From: Marininema halotolerans
GTDB lineage: Bacteria; Bacillota; Bacilli; Thermoactinomycetales; DSM-45169
Direction: 5' to 3'
Assembly (NCBI RefSeq): GCF_900116235.1
Contig: NZ_FPAA01000003.1
Span: 124,001 to 188,000 of the forward strand
DNA length: 64,000 bases
The notes under the pieces are model-generated. The model had not been told where the DNA came from, searched no databases, and saw only the letters and a program-made list of their open reading frames with translations. Position numbers and translations under genes: made by a program. This document shows, in pieces, positions 34,585-43,980 of this stretch (positions are counted from its first letter, which is position 1; the number at the start of each line of letters is the position of its first letter).

Positions 34585-35785
34585 TGCTAATGACCCCATT
34601 TCCAGCGAGGGCGGCAAAGATCGATCCTCTTACCACAACTCCGCGTAATTTTCCTTTTTCATCCACAACAACAGCTGGTTGAGCAAATTGATTTTCAGCC
34701 ATTTGTTGCAATAGTTCGCTGACCGGAGTATCTTCGGTTGCAGTAACGACATCCGTGATAAGCACTTTTTCTAACGCTTTTTCTTCCTCTTTTTCCTCTA
34801 ACACTTTTTTGGCTTCTTCAGCAGTTAGAATTCCGAGGAATTTCCGGTCGCGATTGACTACCATCACGGTGGAGGTTCCATTTTCGCGCATCCGTTTTAA
34901 TGCGACACGTGGACCTTCTTTACCTAACACAAGAACTTCGGATCGTTTCATTATGGTGCCAGCAGTTAATACCTTCGTCAGGTTCACGTCTTCGACGAAT
35001 CGTTCCACATAGGCGTTAGCTGGATTGGTTAAAATTTCTTCGGGTGTACCCACTTGCACAATGGAGCCGTCTTTCATCAATGCGATACGGTCGCCGATGC
35101 GAAGCGCTTCGTCCAAGTCGTGGGTAATGAAGATAATCGTTTTGTGCATGCTGGATTGAAGATCTAACAATTCATCCTGCATATCTTTACGAATCAAAGG
35201 ATCCAACGCACTGAAGGCTTCGTCCATCAATAGGATGTCAGGATCATTTGCCAAGGCCCTAGCGAGGCCGACGCGTTGTTGCATCCCTCCTGATAATTGG
35301 TCGGGCAGACTATCTGCGTAATCGTTTAGTCCAACCAACTTTAATGATTCCAAGGCTTTCTGTTCACGTTCCTGACGGGAAATGCCTTGAATTTCCAACC
35401 CATATTCCACATTTTCTCGCACCGTGCGATGAGGAAATAAGGCAAACTTTTGAAACACCATCCCCATTTTTCTCCTACGCAATCGGCGTAATTCGTCAGC
35501 GTTCATTTTAGCAACATCTTCCTCATCAATGAGGATGGAGCCGCTTGTTGGGTTAATCAACCGGTTAAGCAGTCGAACCAAGGTAGACTTTCCGCTACCG
35601 GAAAGACCCATAATCACAAAAATCTCACCGTTTTCGACGTGGAAGTTTGCGTGGTTAACGCCGACGGTCATCCCGGTTTCCCGTAAAATGTCCTCTTTAC
35701 TCTTCCCCTCGTTTGACAGCTTTAGAGCCTTCGAGGGGGATCTACCGAAAATCTTGGTTAGGTCCCGGACTTCAACTTTTTTCAT
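34571..35785 (-). CDS. opuAA: Glycine betaine ABC transporter, ATP-binding subunit OpuAA
   Basis: A 404-aa protein with AAGGGGG ahead of its ATG. Complete ABC motifs are present: GLSGSGKST, the Q-loop in VFQKFALFPHRTV, LSGGMQQRVGLARAL, ILLMDEAFSALD, and the switch His in FITHD. Two C-terminal CBS domains (about residues 275-400) sense ionic strength in the OpuA family and gate transport. It is transcribed from its own promoter at 35869-35897. Confidence 0.95.
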   Translation of the reverse strand: MKKVEVRDLTKIFGRSPSKALKLSNEGKSKEDILRETGMTVGVNHANFHVENGEIFVIMGLSGSGKSTLVRLLNRLINPTSGSILIDEEDVAKMNADELRRLRRRKMGMVFQKFALFPHRTVRENVEYGLEIQGISRQEREQKALESLKLVGLNDYADSLPDQLSGGMQQRVGLARALANDPDILLMDEAFSALDPLIRKDMQDELLDLQSSMHKTIIFITHDLDEALRIGDRIALMKDGSIVQVGTPEEILTNPANAYVERFVEDVNLTKVLTAGTIMKRSEVLVLGKEGPRVALKRMRENGTSTVMVVNRDRKFLGILTAEEAKKVLEEKEEEKALEKVLITDVVTATEDTPVSELLQQMAENQFAQPAVVVDEKGKLRGVVVRGSIFAALAGNGVISNEST

Positions 35786-35868
35786 CGTAATCCCCCTTTT
35801 CCATTTGTAATGCCACGCCTATCCATCGATTAGTCTTTACTAAAAAGTGGGCAGCGAAGCTTGGTAAA

Positions 35869-35897
35869 GTATAACGGAAATAAAAATCAGTTTCCAA
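35869..35897 (-). promoter_or_regulatory. Promoter of the opuA operon
   Basis: On the minus strand TTGGAA (35892-35897) and TATACT (35869-35874) are 17 bp apart. This leaves an 84-bp leader before the opuAA ATG. Confidence 0.75.
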
Positions 35898-35925
35898 TCC
35901 CAACATGGGTATCAAGTAAAACACC

Positions 35926-35954
35926 TTGACATGGACTTGTCCACTTGATAAGAT
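35926..35954 (+). promoter_or_regulatory. Promoter of the ylxM-ffh operon
   Basis: A perfect TTGACA (35926-35931) is 17 bp from TAAGAT (35949-35954). It is divergent from the opuA promoter with 28 bp between the two -35 boxes, so the two could influence one another. Confidence 0.88.
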
Positions 35955-36009
35955 ATTTAGCGTGTAAAGGGTGATACCCTGACAGAGGGATGCGAGGTGT
36001 ACTTATACG

Positions 36010-36339
36010 GTGTTAGAAAAAACGACCCGCGTCAACCTACTGTATGATTTCTATTCCCCACTTCTCACCAAGAAACAACAACAAATCCTAGAATTTTATT
36101 TTCATGAAGACTGGTCAATGGGAGAAATTGCCGATCATCTAGGAATTTCTAGGCAAGCCGTCTTCGAAGGGTTGAAGCGTGCACAGGGAGCATTGGAAGA
36201 GTGGGAAGAGGCATTGCGCCTTCTCCAACGTCATCTTAAACGACGGGAGATCGCTGATCGGATTATTTCTGAGATGCAGAATTCTCCTCAAAGTGAACGT
36301 GTGAAGAGCATGGTTCAGGAATTGTTGGATCTGGACTGA
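36010..36339 (+). CDS. ylxM: YlxM family helix-turn-helix protein (UPF0122)
   Basis: A 109-aa protein from GTG 36010 with EKTTRVNLLYDFY at the N-terminus and a sigma-region-4-like helix-turn-helix (MGEIADHLGISRQAVFEGLKRAQ). It is invariably encoded upstream of ffh and thought to modulate SRP function. In this window it starts the SRP-ribosome operon. Confidence 0.93.
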   Translation: MLEKTTRVNLLYDFYSPLLTKKQQQILEFYFHEDWSMGEIADHLGISRQAVFEGLKRAQGALEEWEEALRLLQRHLKRREIADRIISEMQNSPQSERVKSMVQELLDLD

Positions 36340-36384
36340 TGTTTTGATAAAGTGGATGAACCTGAAGATCTGGGAGGCGGCACG

Positions 36385-37734
36385 ATGGCATTTGAAGGAT
36401 TGTCCGAACGCCTGCAATCTGCGCTACAAAAGTTGCGTGGGAAAGGGAAAGTGAACGAAGCTGACGTCAAGGCTGTTATGCGCGAGGTTCGCCTTGCTCT
36501 CCTTGAAGCGGATGTTAACTTCAAAGTGGTGAAGGAGTTCGTTTCCCGTGTGAGCGAGCGCGCCGTCGGTCAAGAAGTGCTAAAAAGTCTGACCCCTGGC
36601 CAACAGGTCATTAAAGTCGTTAATGAAGAGCTTACCCAACTAATGGGGGGTTCGCAAGCCAAACTGGCCCTCAATTCCAAGCCATCGGTAATTATGATGG
36701 TGGGTTTGCAGGGTGCGGGGAAAACGACAACAAGTGGGAAGTTGGCACTTCACTTACAAAAGCAAAATAAACGGCCCTTACTGGTTGCAGGGGATGTCTA
36801 TCGTCCTGCCGCTATTCGTCAGCTAGAAGTATTGGGTGAGAGCATTGAGATCCCCGTTTTTTCTCTCGGGGATAAAGAGGACCCGGTCAAAATTGCAGAA
36901 CAAGGTGTCGCCAAAGCCAAAGAAGAAGGTCACGATGTTGTGATTGTGGATACGGCGGGCCGCTTGCATGTCGATGAAGCGATGATGGATGAGCTTAAGA
37001 AGATCCGTGAACGGGTGAAGCCGGATGAAGTTCTCCTTGTGGTTGATGCAATGACCGGGCAAGATGCAGTCAATGTGGCAGAGAACTTTAATAAAGAGAT
37101 GAGTTTAACGGGTGTCGTCCTTACCAAACTGGATGGAGACACACGGGGTGGGGCGGCTCTATCTGTAAAGTCGGTTACCCAGTGTCCGGTGAAATTTGCC
37201 GGAATGGGTGAAAAGGTGGATGCGCTTGAGCCTTTTCATCCAGAACGGATGGCTTCGCGAATTCTCGGGATGGGGGATGTACTCACCCTGATCGAAAAGG
37301 CACAAGCCAATGTGGATCAAGAGAAAGCGCGTGAGCTGGAGCGGAAGATGCGCAGCCAACAGTTTACCTTCGATGATTTCCTTACCCAGTTGGAACAGGT
37401 GAAAAATATGGGTCCCTTGGATGAACTTCTCGGCATGATGCCAGGAATGGGTCAGATGAAAGGGCTCAAGAACATGCAAGTGGATGAAAAACAATTGGGT
37501 AAAGTGGAAGCGATCATTCGCTCGATGACTCGGGACGAGAAACAGAATCCCGAGATTATCAATGCGAGTCGTCGGAAGCGACTGGCGGCGGGGAGTGGTA
37601 CGACGGTCCAAGATGTTAACCGTTTGATCAAGCAATTTATGGACATGAAGAAGATGATGAAGCAGTTCACTTCCATGACCAAAGGCAAGAAGAAAAAAGG
37701 AATGGGGCGATTTAAGTTCCCATTTATGCAATAA
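36385..37734 (+). CDS. ffh: Signal recognition particle protein Ffh
   Basis: ATG 36385 gives 449 aa, typical length, starting MAFEGLSERLQ. It has an N domain, a G domain with VGLQGAGKTTTSGKLA, DTAGRLHVD and TKLDGDTRGG, and a methionine-rich M domain (residues about 300-449, MMPGMGQMKGLKNM) that binds signal peptides and 4.5S RNA. It works with FtsY. rpsP follows after 46 bp. Confidence 0.98.
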   Translation: MAFEGLSERLQSALQKLRGKGKVNEADVKAVMREVRLALLEADVNFKVVKEFVSRVSERAVGQEVLKSLTPGQQVIKVVNEELTQLMGGSQAKLALNSKPSVIMMVGLQGAGKTTTSGKLALHLQKQNKRPLLVAGDVYRPAAIRQLEVLGESIEIPVFSLGDKEDPVKIAEQGVAKAKEEGHDVVIVDTAGRLHVDEAMMDELKKIRERVKPDEVLLVVDAMTGQDAVNVAENFNKEMSLTGVVLTKLDGDTRGGAALSVKSVTQCPVKFAGMGEKVDALEPFHPERMASRILGMGDVLTLIEKAQANVDQEKARELERKMRSQQFTFDDFLTQLEQVKNMGPLDELLGMMPGMGQMKGLKNMQVDEKQLGKVEAIIRSMTRDEKQNPEIINASRRKRLAAGSGTTVQDVNRLIKQFMDMKKMMKQFTSMTKGKKKKGMGRFKFPFMQ

Positions 37735-37780
37735 CCTGTGATTCATCATCGGTTTACCCTGTAGAGGAGGTGAAGTTCAA

Positions 37781-38053
37781 ATGGCAGTAAAAATCCGCTT
37801 GAAACGTATGGGTGCGAAAAAAGCTCCTTTCTATCGTGTCGTGGTGGCAGATTCTCGTGCTCCTCGCGATGGTCGTTTTATTGAAGAGATTGGGTACTAC
37901 AACCCGTTGACTCAACCGGCCCAAGTGAAAATTAATGCAGAGAAAGCGATTCAATGGCTTTCTGATGGTGCACAGCCATCTGATACGGTGAAAAACTTGT
38001 TCCGTAAAGAAGGCATTTTGAAAACCATCCATGAAGCAAAAAACCAGAAGTAA
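37781..38053 (+). CDS. rpsP: 30S ribosomal protein S16
   Basis: A 90-aa protein beginning [19 protein letters not shown], diagnostic of S16, with [14 protein letters not shown] following. The ATG lies nine bases after GAGGAGGTG. It is part of the conserved rpsP-khpA-rimM-trmD-rplS ribosome-assembly operon. Confidence 0.98.
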   Translation: MAVKIRLKRMGAKKAPFYRVVVADSRAPRDGRFIEEIGYYNPLTQPAQVKINAEKAIQWLSDGAQPSDTVKNLFRKEGILKTIHEAKNQK

Positions 38054-38094
38054 AGTTCCTTTGTCCTAATAGCAGGACGTGAGGGGGAATCCCT

Positions 38095-38322
38095 TTGCAA
38101 AAACTGATCGAAACGATCGCCAAAGCGTTGGTGGATCATCCAGACCAAATTCGTATACAGGAACGAGAAGAAGAAGACCGCATGGTCTATATCCTCTCGG
38201 TCGCTCCTGAGGATATGGGGAAGGTGATCGGTAAGCAGGGTCGGATTGCCAAGGCTTTACGAACGGTTGTCGGAGCAGCTGCGGTCAAAGCAAAGAAGCG
38301 CGTCATCGTGGAGATTGTTTAA
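38095..38322 (+). CDS. khpA: RNA-binding KH-domain protein KhpA (YlqC)
   Basis: A TTG-started 75-aa protein with a single KH domain. The GxxG loop lies in GKVIGKQGRIAKALR. It begins with MQKLIETIAKALVDHP, as in the family. KhpA pairs with KhpB/Jag and influences cell size and division in streptococci. Its position between rpsP and rimM is conserved in Firmicutes. Confidence 0.95.
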   Translation: MQKLIETIAKALVDHPDQIRIQEREEEDRMVYILSVAPEDMGKVIGKQGRIAKALRTVVGAAAVKAKKRVIVEIV

Positions 38323-38364
38323 CGCGGGACGGACTGCGGTGATACCCAGAAAGGAGGCCGGTTG

Positions 38365-38886
38365 ATGTCTAAACCGGACTGGTTGACTGTCGGTCATATC
38401 GCCGGCACCCATGGGGTCCGTGGTGAGGTCCGCGTGGTCTCCCGTACGGACTACCCCGAACTCCGTTTTGTCCCCGATGCAAGGCTGATACTTGAACACC
38501 CTCGATTGAAGGAGAACCTTTCCTTGACTGTGGAAAGTGTCCGTTCGCATCAGAAAGGGTATTTGATCCGTTTTCGTGAATGGCCGGATCTAACTACAGC
38601 GGAACCCTATAAAGGGGGGACCCTGTTGGTTAACCGTTCTGAAGGCGTGGAGGGAGAGGAAGATGGTTTTTACCTCTATGAGATCATGGGTTGTGAAGTG
38701 GTGACGACGGAGGGAGAGAGCCTCGGTACAATCACAAACATCCTACAACCTGGGGCAAACGACGTCTGGGTCGTTCGCAGGCCAAAAGGAAAGGAGCTTC
38801 TCATTCCTTTCATCGAAGATGTGGTGAAGGAAGTGGATGTCGCCGCCAAGCGTGTGACGATCCAATGGATGGAGGGGCTCGATTGA
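38365..38886 (+). CDS. rimM: Ribosome maturation factor RimM
   Basis: ATG 38365, seven bases after AAAGGAGG, gives 173 aa. VGHIAGTHGVRGEVRV is the RimM N-terminal beta-barrel signature, and the C-terminal PRC-barrel contains GTITNILQPGANDVWVV. It binds S19 and assists maturation of the 30S head. Confidence 0.97.
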   Translation: MSKPDWLTVGHIAGTHGVRGEVRVVSRTDYPELRFVPDARLILEHPRLKENLSLTVESVRSHQKGYLIRFREWPDLTTAEPYKGGTLLVNRSEGVEGEEDGFYLYEIMGCEVVTTEGESLGTITNILQPGANDVWVVRRPKGKELLIPFIEDVVKEVDVAAKRVTIQWMEGLD

Positions 38887-38901
38887 TCGAGGTGAAGGTA
38901 G

Positions 38902-39642
38902 TTGCGTTTTGACGTACTCACGCTTTTTCCAGAAATGTTTACAGGATTTTTCTCTTCCAGCATCATGAAGCGAGCGATTGAAAAGGGATTGGTTACAGCA
39001 TCCGCTGTCAACTTTCGTGATTATACGACGGATAAACACCGAACCGTTGATGATACGCCCTATGGTGGTGGTAGCGGGATGGTGCTGAAACCGGAACCTT
39101 TATTCCGGGCAGTGGAGGACCTAAGGCGGGAGAAGACAGAGGCACCTCGCGTGTTGATGATGAGCCCCCAAGGCCAGCCCTTCACACAAAAAAAAGCAGA
39201 AGAGCTATCCACAGTTTCCCATTTGATCTTGCTCTGTGGGCATTATGAAGGCTTTGATGAGCGAGTGAGAGAGCATTTGGTTGATGAAGAAATCTCCATT
39301 GGGGACTACGTTCTCACAGGAGGCGAGCTACCTGCCATGGTGGTGGTTGATAGCATCAGCCGATTGTTACCAGGGGTGCTTGGGAACGAATCATCAGCAG
39401 ATGAGGATTCTTTTTCGACCGGGCTGTTGGAATATCCCCAGTATACTCGTCCTGCTGAATTTCGTGGTTGGAAGATACCGGATGTGCTACTTTCAGGTCA
39501 TCACCGTCAAATTGATGAATGGCGCCGGCAAGAATCATTGCGACGTACATGGAAGCGACGTCCAGATTTATTGGACTCAGCAAACTTGACGGAGAAAGAC
39601 CGTGCTTTTCTCGTGACATTGTTGGATGAAGAACCTTCTTAA
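38902..39642 (+). CDS. trmD: tRNA (guanine-37-N1)-methyltransferase TrmD
   Basis: A 246-aa protein with a TTG start after GAGGTGAAGG. It opens with [12 protein letters not shown] and carries the trefoil-knot SPOUT motifs: [25 protein letters not shown] and [14 protein letters not shown]. It makes m1G37 next to the anticodon and prevents +1 frameshifting. Confidence 0.97.
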   Translation: MRFDVLTLFPEMFTGFFSSSIMKRAIEKGLVTASAVNFRDYTTDKHRTVDDTPYGGGSGMVLKPEPLFRAVEDLRREKTEAPRVLMMSPQGQPFTQKKAEELSTVSHLILLCGHYEGFDERVREHLVDEEISIGDYVLTGGELPAMVVVDSISRLLPGVLGNESSADEDSFSTGLLEYPQYTRPAEFRGWKIPDVLLSGHHRQIDEWRRQESLRRTWKRRPDLLDSANLTEKDRAFLVTLLDEEPS

Positions 39643-39670
39643 CGAGGGATCCTGGAAGCCAGTTCTCTGA

Positions 39671-39700
39671 TTGTTTTTGGACACAATCCTATGGTAAAAT
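39671..39700 (+). promoter_or_regulatory. Possible internal promoter of rplS
   Basis: TTGTTT (39671-39676) and an extended -10, TGG-TAAAAT (39692-39700), are 18 bp apart, with GATTGT/ACAATC inverted arms (about 39670-39687) around the -35. It would give rplS separate expression and a 60-nt leader. Confidence 0.5.
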
Positions 39701-39764
39701 GAGTTTTGTGCTTTACAAGCCAACGGATCTTTTTGAAAAAACTTTTGGAAGGAGGGAAACTGAT

Positions 39765-40109
39765 ATGAATCCGGTTGTACGTGAATTGGGTGAACAACAG
39801 TTGCGTAAGGATATTCCTCTCTTTCGCGCTGGTGATACCGTAAAAGTACACGTGAAAGTTGTCGAAGGTAGCCGTGAACGGATCCAGCTCTTCGAAGGAG
39901 TTGTGATTCAGCGCCGTGGCGGTGGTATTTCTGAAACCTTTACGGTTCGGAAAATTTCCTACGGGGTGGGTGTTGAGCGGACTTTCCCGCTTCATTCTCC
40001 TCGAATCGACAAACTGGAAGTTGCCCGTCGTGGTAAAGTCCGTCGTGCGAAATTGTACTACCTACGTGAGCGTCGTGGTAAAGCGGCACGTATTAAAGAA
40101 ATCCATTAA
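39765..40109 (+). CDS. rplS: 50S ribosomal protein L19
   Basis: ATG 39765 behind GGAAGGAGGG gives 114 aa, the usual length; the longer frame upstream overlaps the promoter. Signature stretches are [39 protein letters not shown] and [13 protein letters not shown]. It sits at the 30S-50S interface. Confidence 0.97.
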   Translation: MNPVVRELGEQQLRKDIPLFRAGDTVKVHVKVVEGSRERIQLFEGVVIQRRGGGISETFTVRKISYGVGVERTFPLHSPRIDKLEVARRGKVRRAKLYYLRERRGKAARIKEIH

Positions 40110-40115
40110 TTGTTT

Positions 40116-40143
40116 AAAAGGGCTTGAATCCTCAAGCCCTTTT
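40116..40143 (+). terminator. Terminator after rplS
   Basis: AAAAGGGCTTGA (40116-40127) pairs with TCAAGCCCTTTT (from 40132), immediately after the stop codon. Confidence 0.92.
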
Positions 40144-40176
40144 ATGAGTTAGTACAGAGTAATCTGACAAATGAGG

Positions 40177-40217
40177 GAGTATTGACCTCATCTTACGGGA
40201 GGATGAGGTCAATACTC
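40177..40217. repeat. Perfect 16-bp inverted repeat between rplS and lepB
   Basis: GAGTATTGACCTCATC (40177-40192) and GATGAGGTCAATACTC (40202-40217) match perfectly around a 9-nt loop. No T run follows on either strand, so it is not a standard intrinsic terminator. Confidence 0.75.
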
Positions 40218-40288
40218 GCTCCGTACCATTCAGCCGAGGGTGATTTTTGGCTAAATGGTTACGTTGTGCGATAGTCAGGAGGAGCATC

Positions 40289-40840
40289 ATGAGTGAGTTT
40301 GTCCCCCGTTCAGTGAAACATGGAAGACAACAGCGGGGAAGTGATGAAGCATGGGAATGGCTTCAAGCACTTGCCATCGCTGTGGTGTTCGCTTTGATCA
40401 TTCGCGAGTTAGTTTTTTCACCGTTTAGTGTATCGGGCCCCTCGATGATGTCCACGGTACATGATCATGATAAAGTCATTGTAAATAAATTAATTTATCG
40501 AATTGGTGATATAAAGCACGATGATGTCATTGTGTTCGAAGCACCTGAAAAAAAAGACTACATCAAACGGGTAATTGCATTACCAGGTGAGGTGGTCTCT
40601 GCGCAAAATAATGTTGTCCGAGTAAATGGGAAAAGTATAGATGAGCCCTATATCGATGAAGGTAATCGAACCGAAGATTTTGGGCCGGTGAAAGTGCCTG
40701 CCAATCATATCTTCGCAATGGGGGATAATCGCAGTAATTCAAAAGATAGTCGCGTTCTCGGGCCAATCTCGATGGATAAGGTGATTGGAAGGGCGGATGT
40801 TATTTTTTGGCCAACTGAACACTTTGCGTTTTTGTGGTGA
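40289..40840 (+). CDS. lepB: Signal peptidase I
   Basis: ATG 40289 after AGGAGG gives 183 aa, the size of the Bacillus Sip enzymes. One N-terminal membrane anchor (about residues 25-42) is followed by the catalytic serine in SGPSMMST, the general-base lysine in DYIKRVIALPG, and the conserved GDNRSNSKDSR box. It cleaves signal peptides outside the membrane. Its place upstream of rbgA is conserved. Confidence 0.96.
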   Translation: MSEFVPRSVKHGRQQRGSDEAWEWLQALAIAVVFALIIRELVFSPFSVSGPSMMSTVHDHDKVIVNKLIYRIGDIKHDDVIVFEAPEKKDYIKRVIALPGEVVSAQNNVVRVNGKSIDEPYIDEGNRTEDFGPVKVPANHIFAMGDNRSNSKDSRVLGPISMDKVIGRADVIFWPTEHFAFLW

Positions 40841-40853
40841 AAAGGGTGATAAG

Positions 40854-41753
40854 ATGAGTACCATTCAATGGTTTCCCGGTCATATGGCGAAAGCCCGTCG
40901 TGAAGTTGAGGAAAAAATTAAGCAGGTTGACTTGGTATTTGAATTGTTAGATGCTAGGCTGCCCATGGCTAGCCGTAATCCAATGATTGATGAAGTCCTT
41001 GGTGAAAAATTACGGGTCATTATCTTGACAAAAAGCGATTTAGCCGATGCGGAAGTGACAAAGGAATGGAGTGAACACTTTCGTGCCAGCCATATCAAGG
41101 TGCTTCCAATTGATACCCTTTCTGGTGAGGGAATCAAGAAGATCCCATTGATCAGTAGAGAATTAATGAAGGAAAAATTAGCGAATCGGGAACGTAAAGG
41201 AATCAGAAGTGAGCGGATTCGAGCGATGGTGGTAGGGGTTCCTAATGTAGGAAAATCGGCTCTCATTAATCGGCTAGCAGGAAGAAGTGTTGCAAAGACT
41301 GGCGATCGACCAGGAATTACTCGGATGCAACAGTGGATCAAGGTCGGTGATGGTATGGAGCTTCTCGATACACCGGGGATTCTCTGGCCAAAGTTCGAAG
41401 ATCAGATTGTAGGATTCCGTTTGGCAGCAAGTGGGGCCATTCGTGAAGATATTCTCCCCATCGATGAGGTGGGGCTTTATTTACTGAGCTATCTTGGGGA
41501 GTGGTATCCAAGGCTTTTGAGTGAGCGCTATAAGATAGAGGATCCGCAATCGATGGAAGGGCTTCAGCTATTGGAAGAGGTGGGCCGTCGTCGGGGCTGT
41601 ATGCGGAAAGGCGGCGAAATTGATTATGATAAGGCGGCAGATATTGTCGTAAAAGATCTCCGCTCAGGACGATTGGGTAGAATTTCCTTAGAGCGTCCAT
41701 CTGATTGGGAGGGTGAAATGGATGAAGGCGACGGAGACCATCCGCCAGATTGA
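40854..41753 (+). CDS. rbgA: Ribosome biogenesis GTPase RbgA (YlqF)
   Basis: ATG 40854 gives 299 aa; the longer frame upstream runs into lepB. The protein starts STIQWFPGHMAKARRE and is a circularly permuted GTPase: the G4 motif (TKSDLAD) comes before G1 (GVPNVGKSALINRLAG) and G3 (DTPGILWP). RbgA is essential for late 50S assembly in Bacillus subtilis. The end overlaps the rnhB start by 32 bases. Confidence 0.96.
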   Translation: MSTIQWFPGHMAKARREVEEKIKQVDLVFELLDARLPMASRNPMIDEVLGEKLRVIILTKSDLADAEVTKEWSEHFRASHIKVLPIDTLSGEGIKKIPLISRELMKEKLANRERKGIRSERIRAMVVGVPNVGKSALINRLAGRSVAKTGDRPGITRMQQWIKVGDGMELLDTPGILWPKFEDQIVGFRLAASGAIREDILPIDEVGLYLLSYLGEWYPRLLSERYKIEDPQSMEGLQLLEEVGRRRGCMRKGGEIDYDKAADIVVKDLRSGRLGRISLERPSDWEGEMDEGDGDHPPD

Positions 41754-42492
41754 GTGCCGTTTACAAAATGAAGAGGTCGATCCCAATTGGGTAAAGGAAT
41801 TACTTTTGGACCCTCGTGTGGGGGTCCAAAGTCGAGCAAAGGCATATCTAAGACGTTTAGAACGTTTGAGAAAAGAACAAGAGCGGATGAATAACCTTTG
41901 GAAATTTGAACGTACATATTGGCAAAATGGATACCCCATGATCGCAGGCCTCGATGAAGCAGGTCGGGGACCTCTCGCAGGACCGGTTACGGCTGCGGCG
42001 GTGATATTGCCTGAAAATTTTGATGTATCAGGATTGGATGACTCTAAAAAATTAAGTGCTGAAGCACGTCAAAGGCTTCGTCACCGTATTGAGCAAGAAG
42101 CAATCGCTGTTGGAGTGGGTATGGTGGACGCTAGCACCATCGATGAGATTAATATCCTCCAAGCGACCTATCTTGCTATGCGACAAGCATTACAGTCCTT
42201 AGCTGTTCAACCGAATTTCTTGCTGATTGATGCCATTGAATTGCCTGAACCGTCCATACCGCAAAAAGGGATTATTAAAGGAGATGCTTTGAGTCATTCC
42301 ATAGCGGCTGCGTCCATTATTGCAAAGACGGTTCGTGACGAATGGATGATGAAGGCAGCAGAAAATTTTCCGGGGTATGGATTTGATCGCCATATGGGAT
42401 ATGGGACAGCAGAGCATTTAGGAGCATTGGACGAGTTAGGTCCATGTGACATTCATCGTAGAAGCTTTGGGCCGGTTACCAACCGGTTATAA
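41722..42492 (+). CDS. rnhB: Ribonuclease HII
   Basis: ATG 41722, eight bases after GGGAGGG, gives 256 aa; this puts the start inside the last codons of rbgA. After an N-terminal extension of about 70 residues the catalytic domain begins with IAGLDEAGRGPLAGPV; further acidic catalytic residues are in LLIDAIELPEP and KTVRDEWM. It removes RNA from RNA-DNA hybrids. Confidence 0.96.
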   Translation: MKATETIRQIECRLQNEEVDPNWVKELLLDPRVGVQSRAKAYLRRLERLRKEQERMNNLWKFERTYWQNGYPMIAGLDEAGRGPLAGPVTAAAVILPENFDVSGLDDSKKLSAEARQRLRHRIEQEAIAVGVGMVDASTIDEINILQATYLAMRQALQSLAVQPNFLLIDAIELPEPSIPQKGIIKGDALSHSIAAASIIAKTVRDEWMMKAAENFPGYGFDRHMGYGTAEHLGALDELGPCDIHRRSFGPVTNRL

Positions 42493-42523
42493 AACTGGAT
42501 TCTTCATGCTAGGTGGTGGGCAA

Positions 42524-42889
42524 GTGGAGAAGGATCGGCGGAGAGCAACGGGTACTTATGGTGAACAATTGGCACGACGTCACTTGGAGGCTAAGGGGTG
42601 GTTGATTCGTGAAACCAATTGGCGTACCCGTATCGGTGAATTGGATATTGTTGCTGAAAAGAAGGGCTGGATTCTCTTTGTTGAGGTGCGAACGACTCGG
42701 GGAAACTCATTCGGATATGGTTTTCAATCCGTTGATCGAAAAAAACAACAGCAGGTTCGTCGGCTTGTCACCCAATATCTTCGTCAACACCAACTTGAAC
42801 ATCATCCCGTGCGAATCGACGTCATTTCAATTTTATTAGATAGGAAAGAAGAAGTTCTTAAAATGGATCATATAGAAGGTGCCTTTTAA
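42524..42889 (+). CDS. yraN: YraN family endonuclease-fold protein (UPF0102)
   Basis: GTG 42524 is about eight bases after AGGTGG; the ATG at 42506 precedes that site. The 121-aa product shows GTYGEQLARRHLEAKGW, then the nuclease-fold core IGELDIVAEKKGWILFVEVRTT with the Asp and Glu-x-Arg residues of the family. The molecular role is unknown. It is regularly found next to rnhB. Confidence 0.92.
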   Translation: MEKDRRRATGTYGEQLARRHLEAKGWLIRETNWRTRIGELDIVAEKKGWILFVEVRTTRGNSFGYGFQSVDRKKQQQVRRLVTQYLRQHQLEHHPVRIDVISILLDRKEEVLKMDHIEGAF

Positions 42890-42950
42890 AGTCATATCAT
42901 TTTTAATTAAGGGAATTGAATTTTTATATATCGGAGGGAATCGCGAGCCA

Positions 42951-42986
42951 ACAATAAAACACCCCTAAAAAGGGGTGTTTTATTGT
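42951..42986. terminator. Bidirectional terminator between yraN and the minus-strand gene
   Basis: ACAATAAAACACCCCT (42951-42966) and AGGGGTGTTTTATTGT (42971-42986) form a perfect 16-bp stem around AAAA, with A and T tracts on both sides. Confidence 0.95.
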
Positions 42987-43553
42987 TTAAACGGCTTCTA
43001 AATGGGTGTTCAACAGTTCTTGGTAGAGATCCTCTCCGCCAATATGAACACGGAAAGAAACGAGATCTTTCCCATTGATTTGCCACTGATGCAACTGTTG
43101 AAAGACGAGATAAATACTCTTTTTCACTTCAATATGAGGATACAGTTTTAAGTCAACAAATTGACTATACAGATTCGGTTTCTCCACGCGATGAGAACCT
43201 ACCTTCATCGCCTTTAAACTCTCTTCCAATCCTTTTAAGAGATAAGAGAGCCAATCAGGTCTGTCTCCATCTTCTAAAAAGTGAATGGTAAAGCCCATCA
43301 TTGGATAGCGATGGATGTCAGACTCAGAATATACGCTTTCTTCTTGATGACCGGCGTCATAGAGGAAAAACTCAATATGTATTTTGCGGGAGGGCACATC
43401 AACTGTCTTCTTGCTCTTTTTCAGCTTTTGCTGCAACCGCAGTTCGTTATTTTCTCTCTTTAAGCGATCAATTTCTTTATGCAATCGATCCGGTTCTTCC
43501 ATATGAGAAGGCTCCGTCGCCGTGTCGAAGAAGCGCTTCATCCATGAGAACAT
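42987..43553 (-). CDS. Unrecognised protein with an N-terminal coiled coil, 188 aa
   Basis: ATG 43553 is nine bases after AAGGGGG on the minus strand. Residues about 16-50 form a charged coiled coil (PDRLHKEIDRLKRENNELRLQQ). The rest is a mixed alpha/beta region with HIEFFLYDAGHQEESVY, FTIHFLEDGDRPDW and a C-terminal FRVHIGGEDLYQELL. No catalytic motif, signal peptide or membrane span is visible. It is likely a cytosolic protein that oligomerises. It shares a terminator with yraN and seems to be expressed alone. Confidence 0.7.
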   Translation of the reverse strand: MFSWMKRFFDTATEPSHMEEPDRLHKEIDRLKRENNELRLQQKLKKSKKTVDVPSRKIHIEFFLYDAGHQEESVYSESDIHRYPMMGFTIHFLEDGDRPDWLSYLLKGLEESLKAMKVGSHRVEKPNLYSQFVDLKLYPHIEVKKSIYLVFQQLHQWQINGKDLVSFRVHIGGEDLYQELLNTHLEAV

Positions 43554-43980
43554 ATACAACGTCCCCCTTAGCGACCTTCTTGCTCCTATTATACTTGACT
43601 GAGGGGAGCGAACCAAGATCATTCTTATAAAGTATTTTCTTAAAAGAAAGGATGAAAAATTTCATCAAGAAAGTAAAGGGGGCAAAAGGGAGTCTTATCG
43701 TGGCATTTTCCACAAATTTAGTTAAAAGGGTGGGTGTTTTGTTCAATCAAATTTTTAAAGTTACCCTTTCATGAACCGTATTTTTGATCGTGGGGGATCA
43801 GTATGGCTCACCGTAGGAGAACCATACAGGATAGGTCGTGAATCATAACAGAATAGATTTAAAACAACTAGAAAAGGGAGTCTCACTTGCGGATAGTGGT
43901 TTGATGGATATGCATCAAGGTAAGTTCCCAATCACTTCATTCTATTAACCATATAATAGAGTATATTTCATGATCCTGCG
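43554..43980. other. Divergent intergenic region of 427 bp
   Basis: No gene is supported here. A weak hairpin GTATGG/CCATAC (43801-43827) and a short palindrome GATGAAA/TTTCATC (about 43650) are visible. Promoters for the genes on both sides should lie here, but none is clear. Confidence 0.4.
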
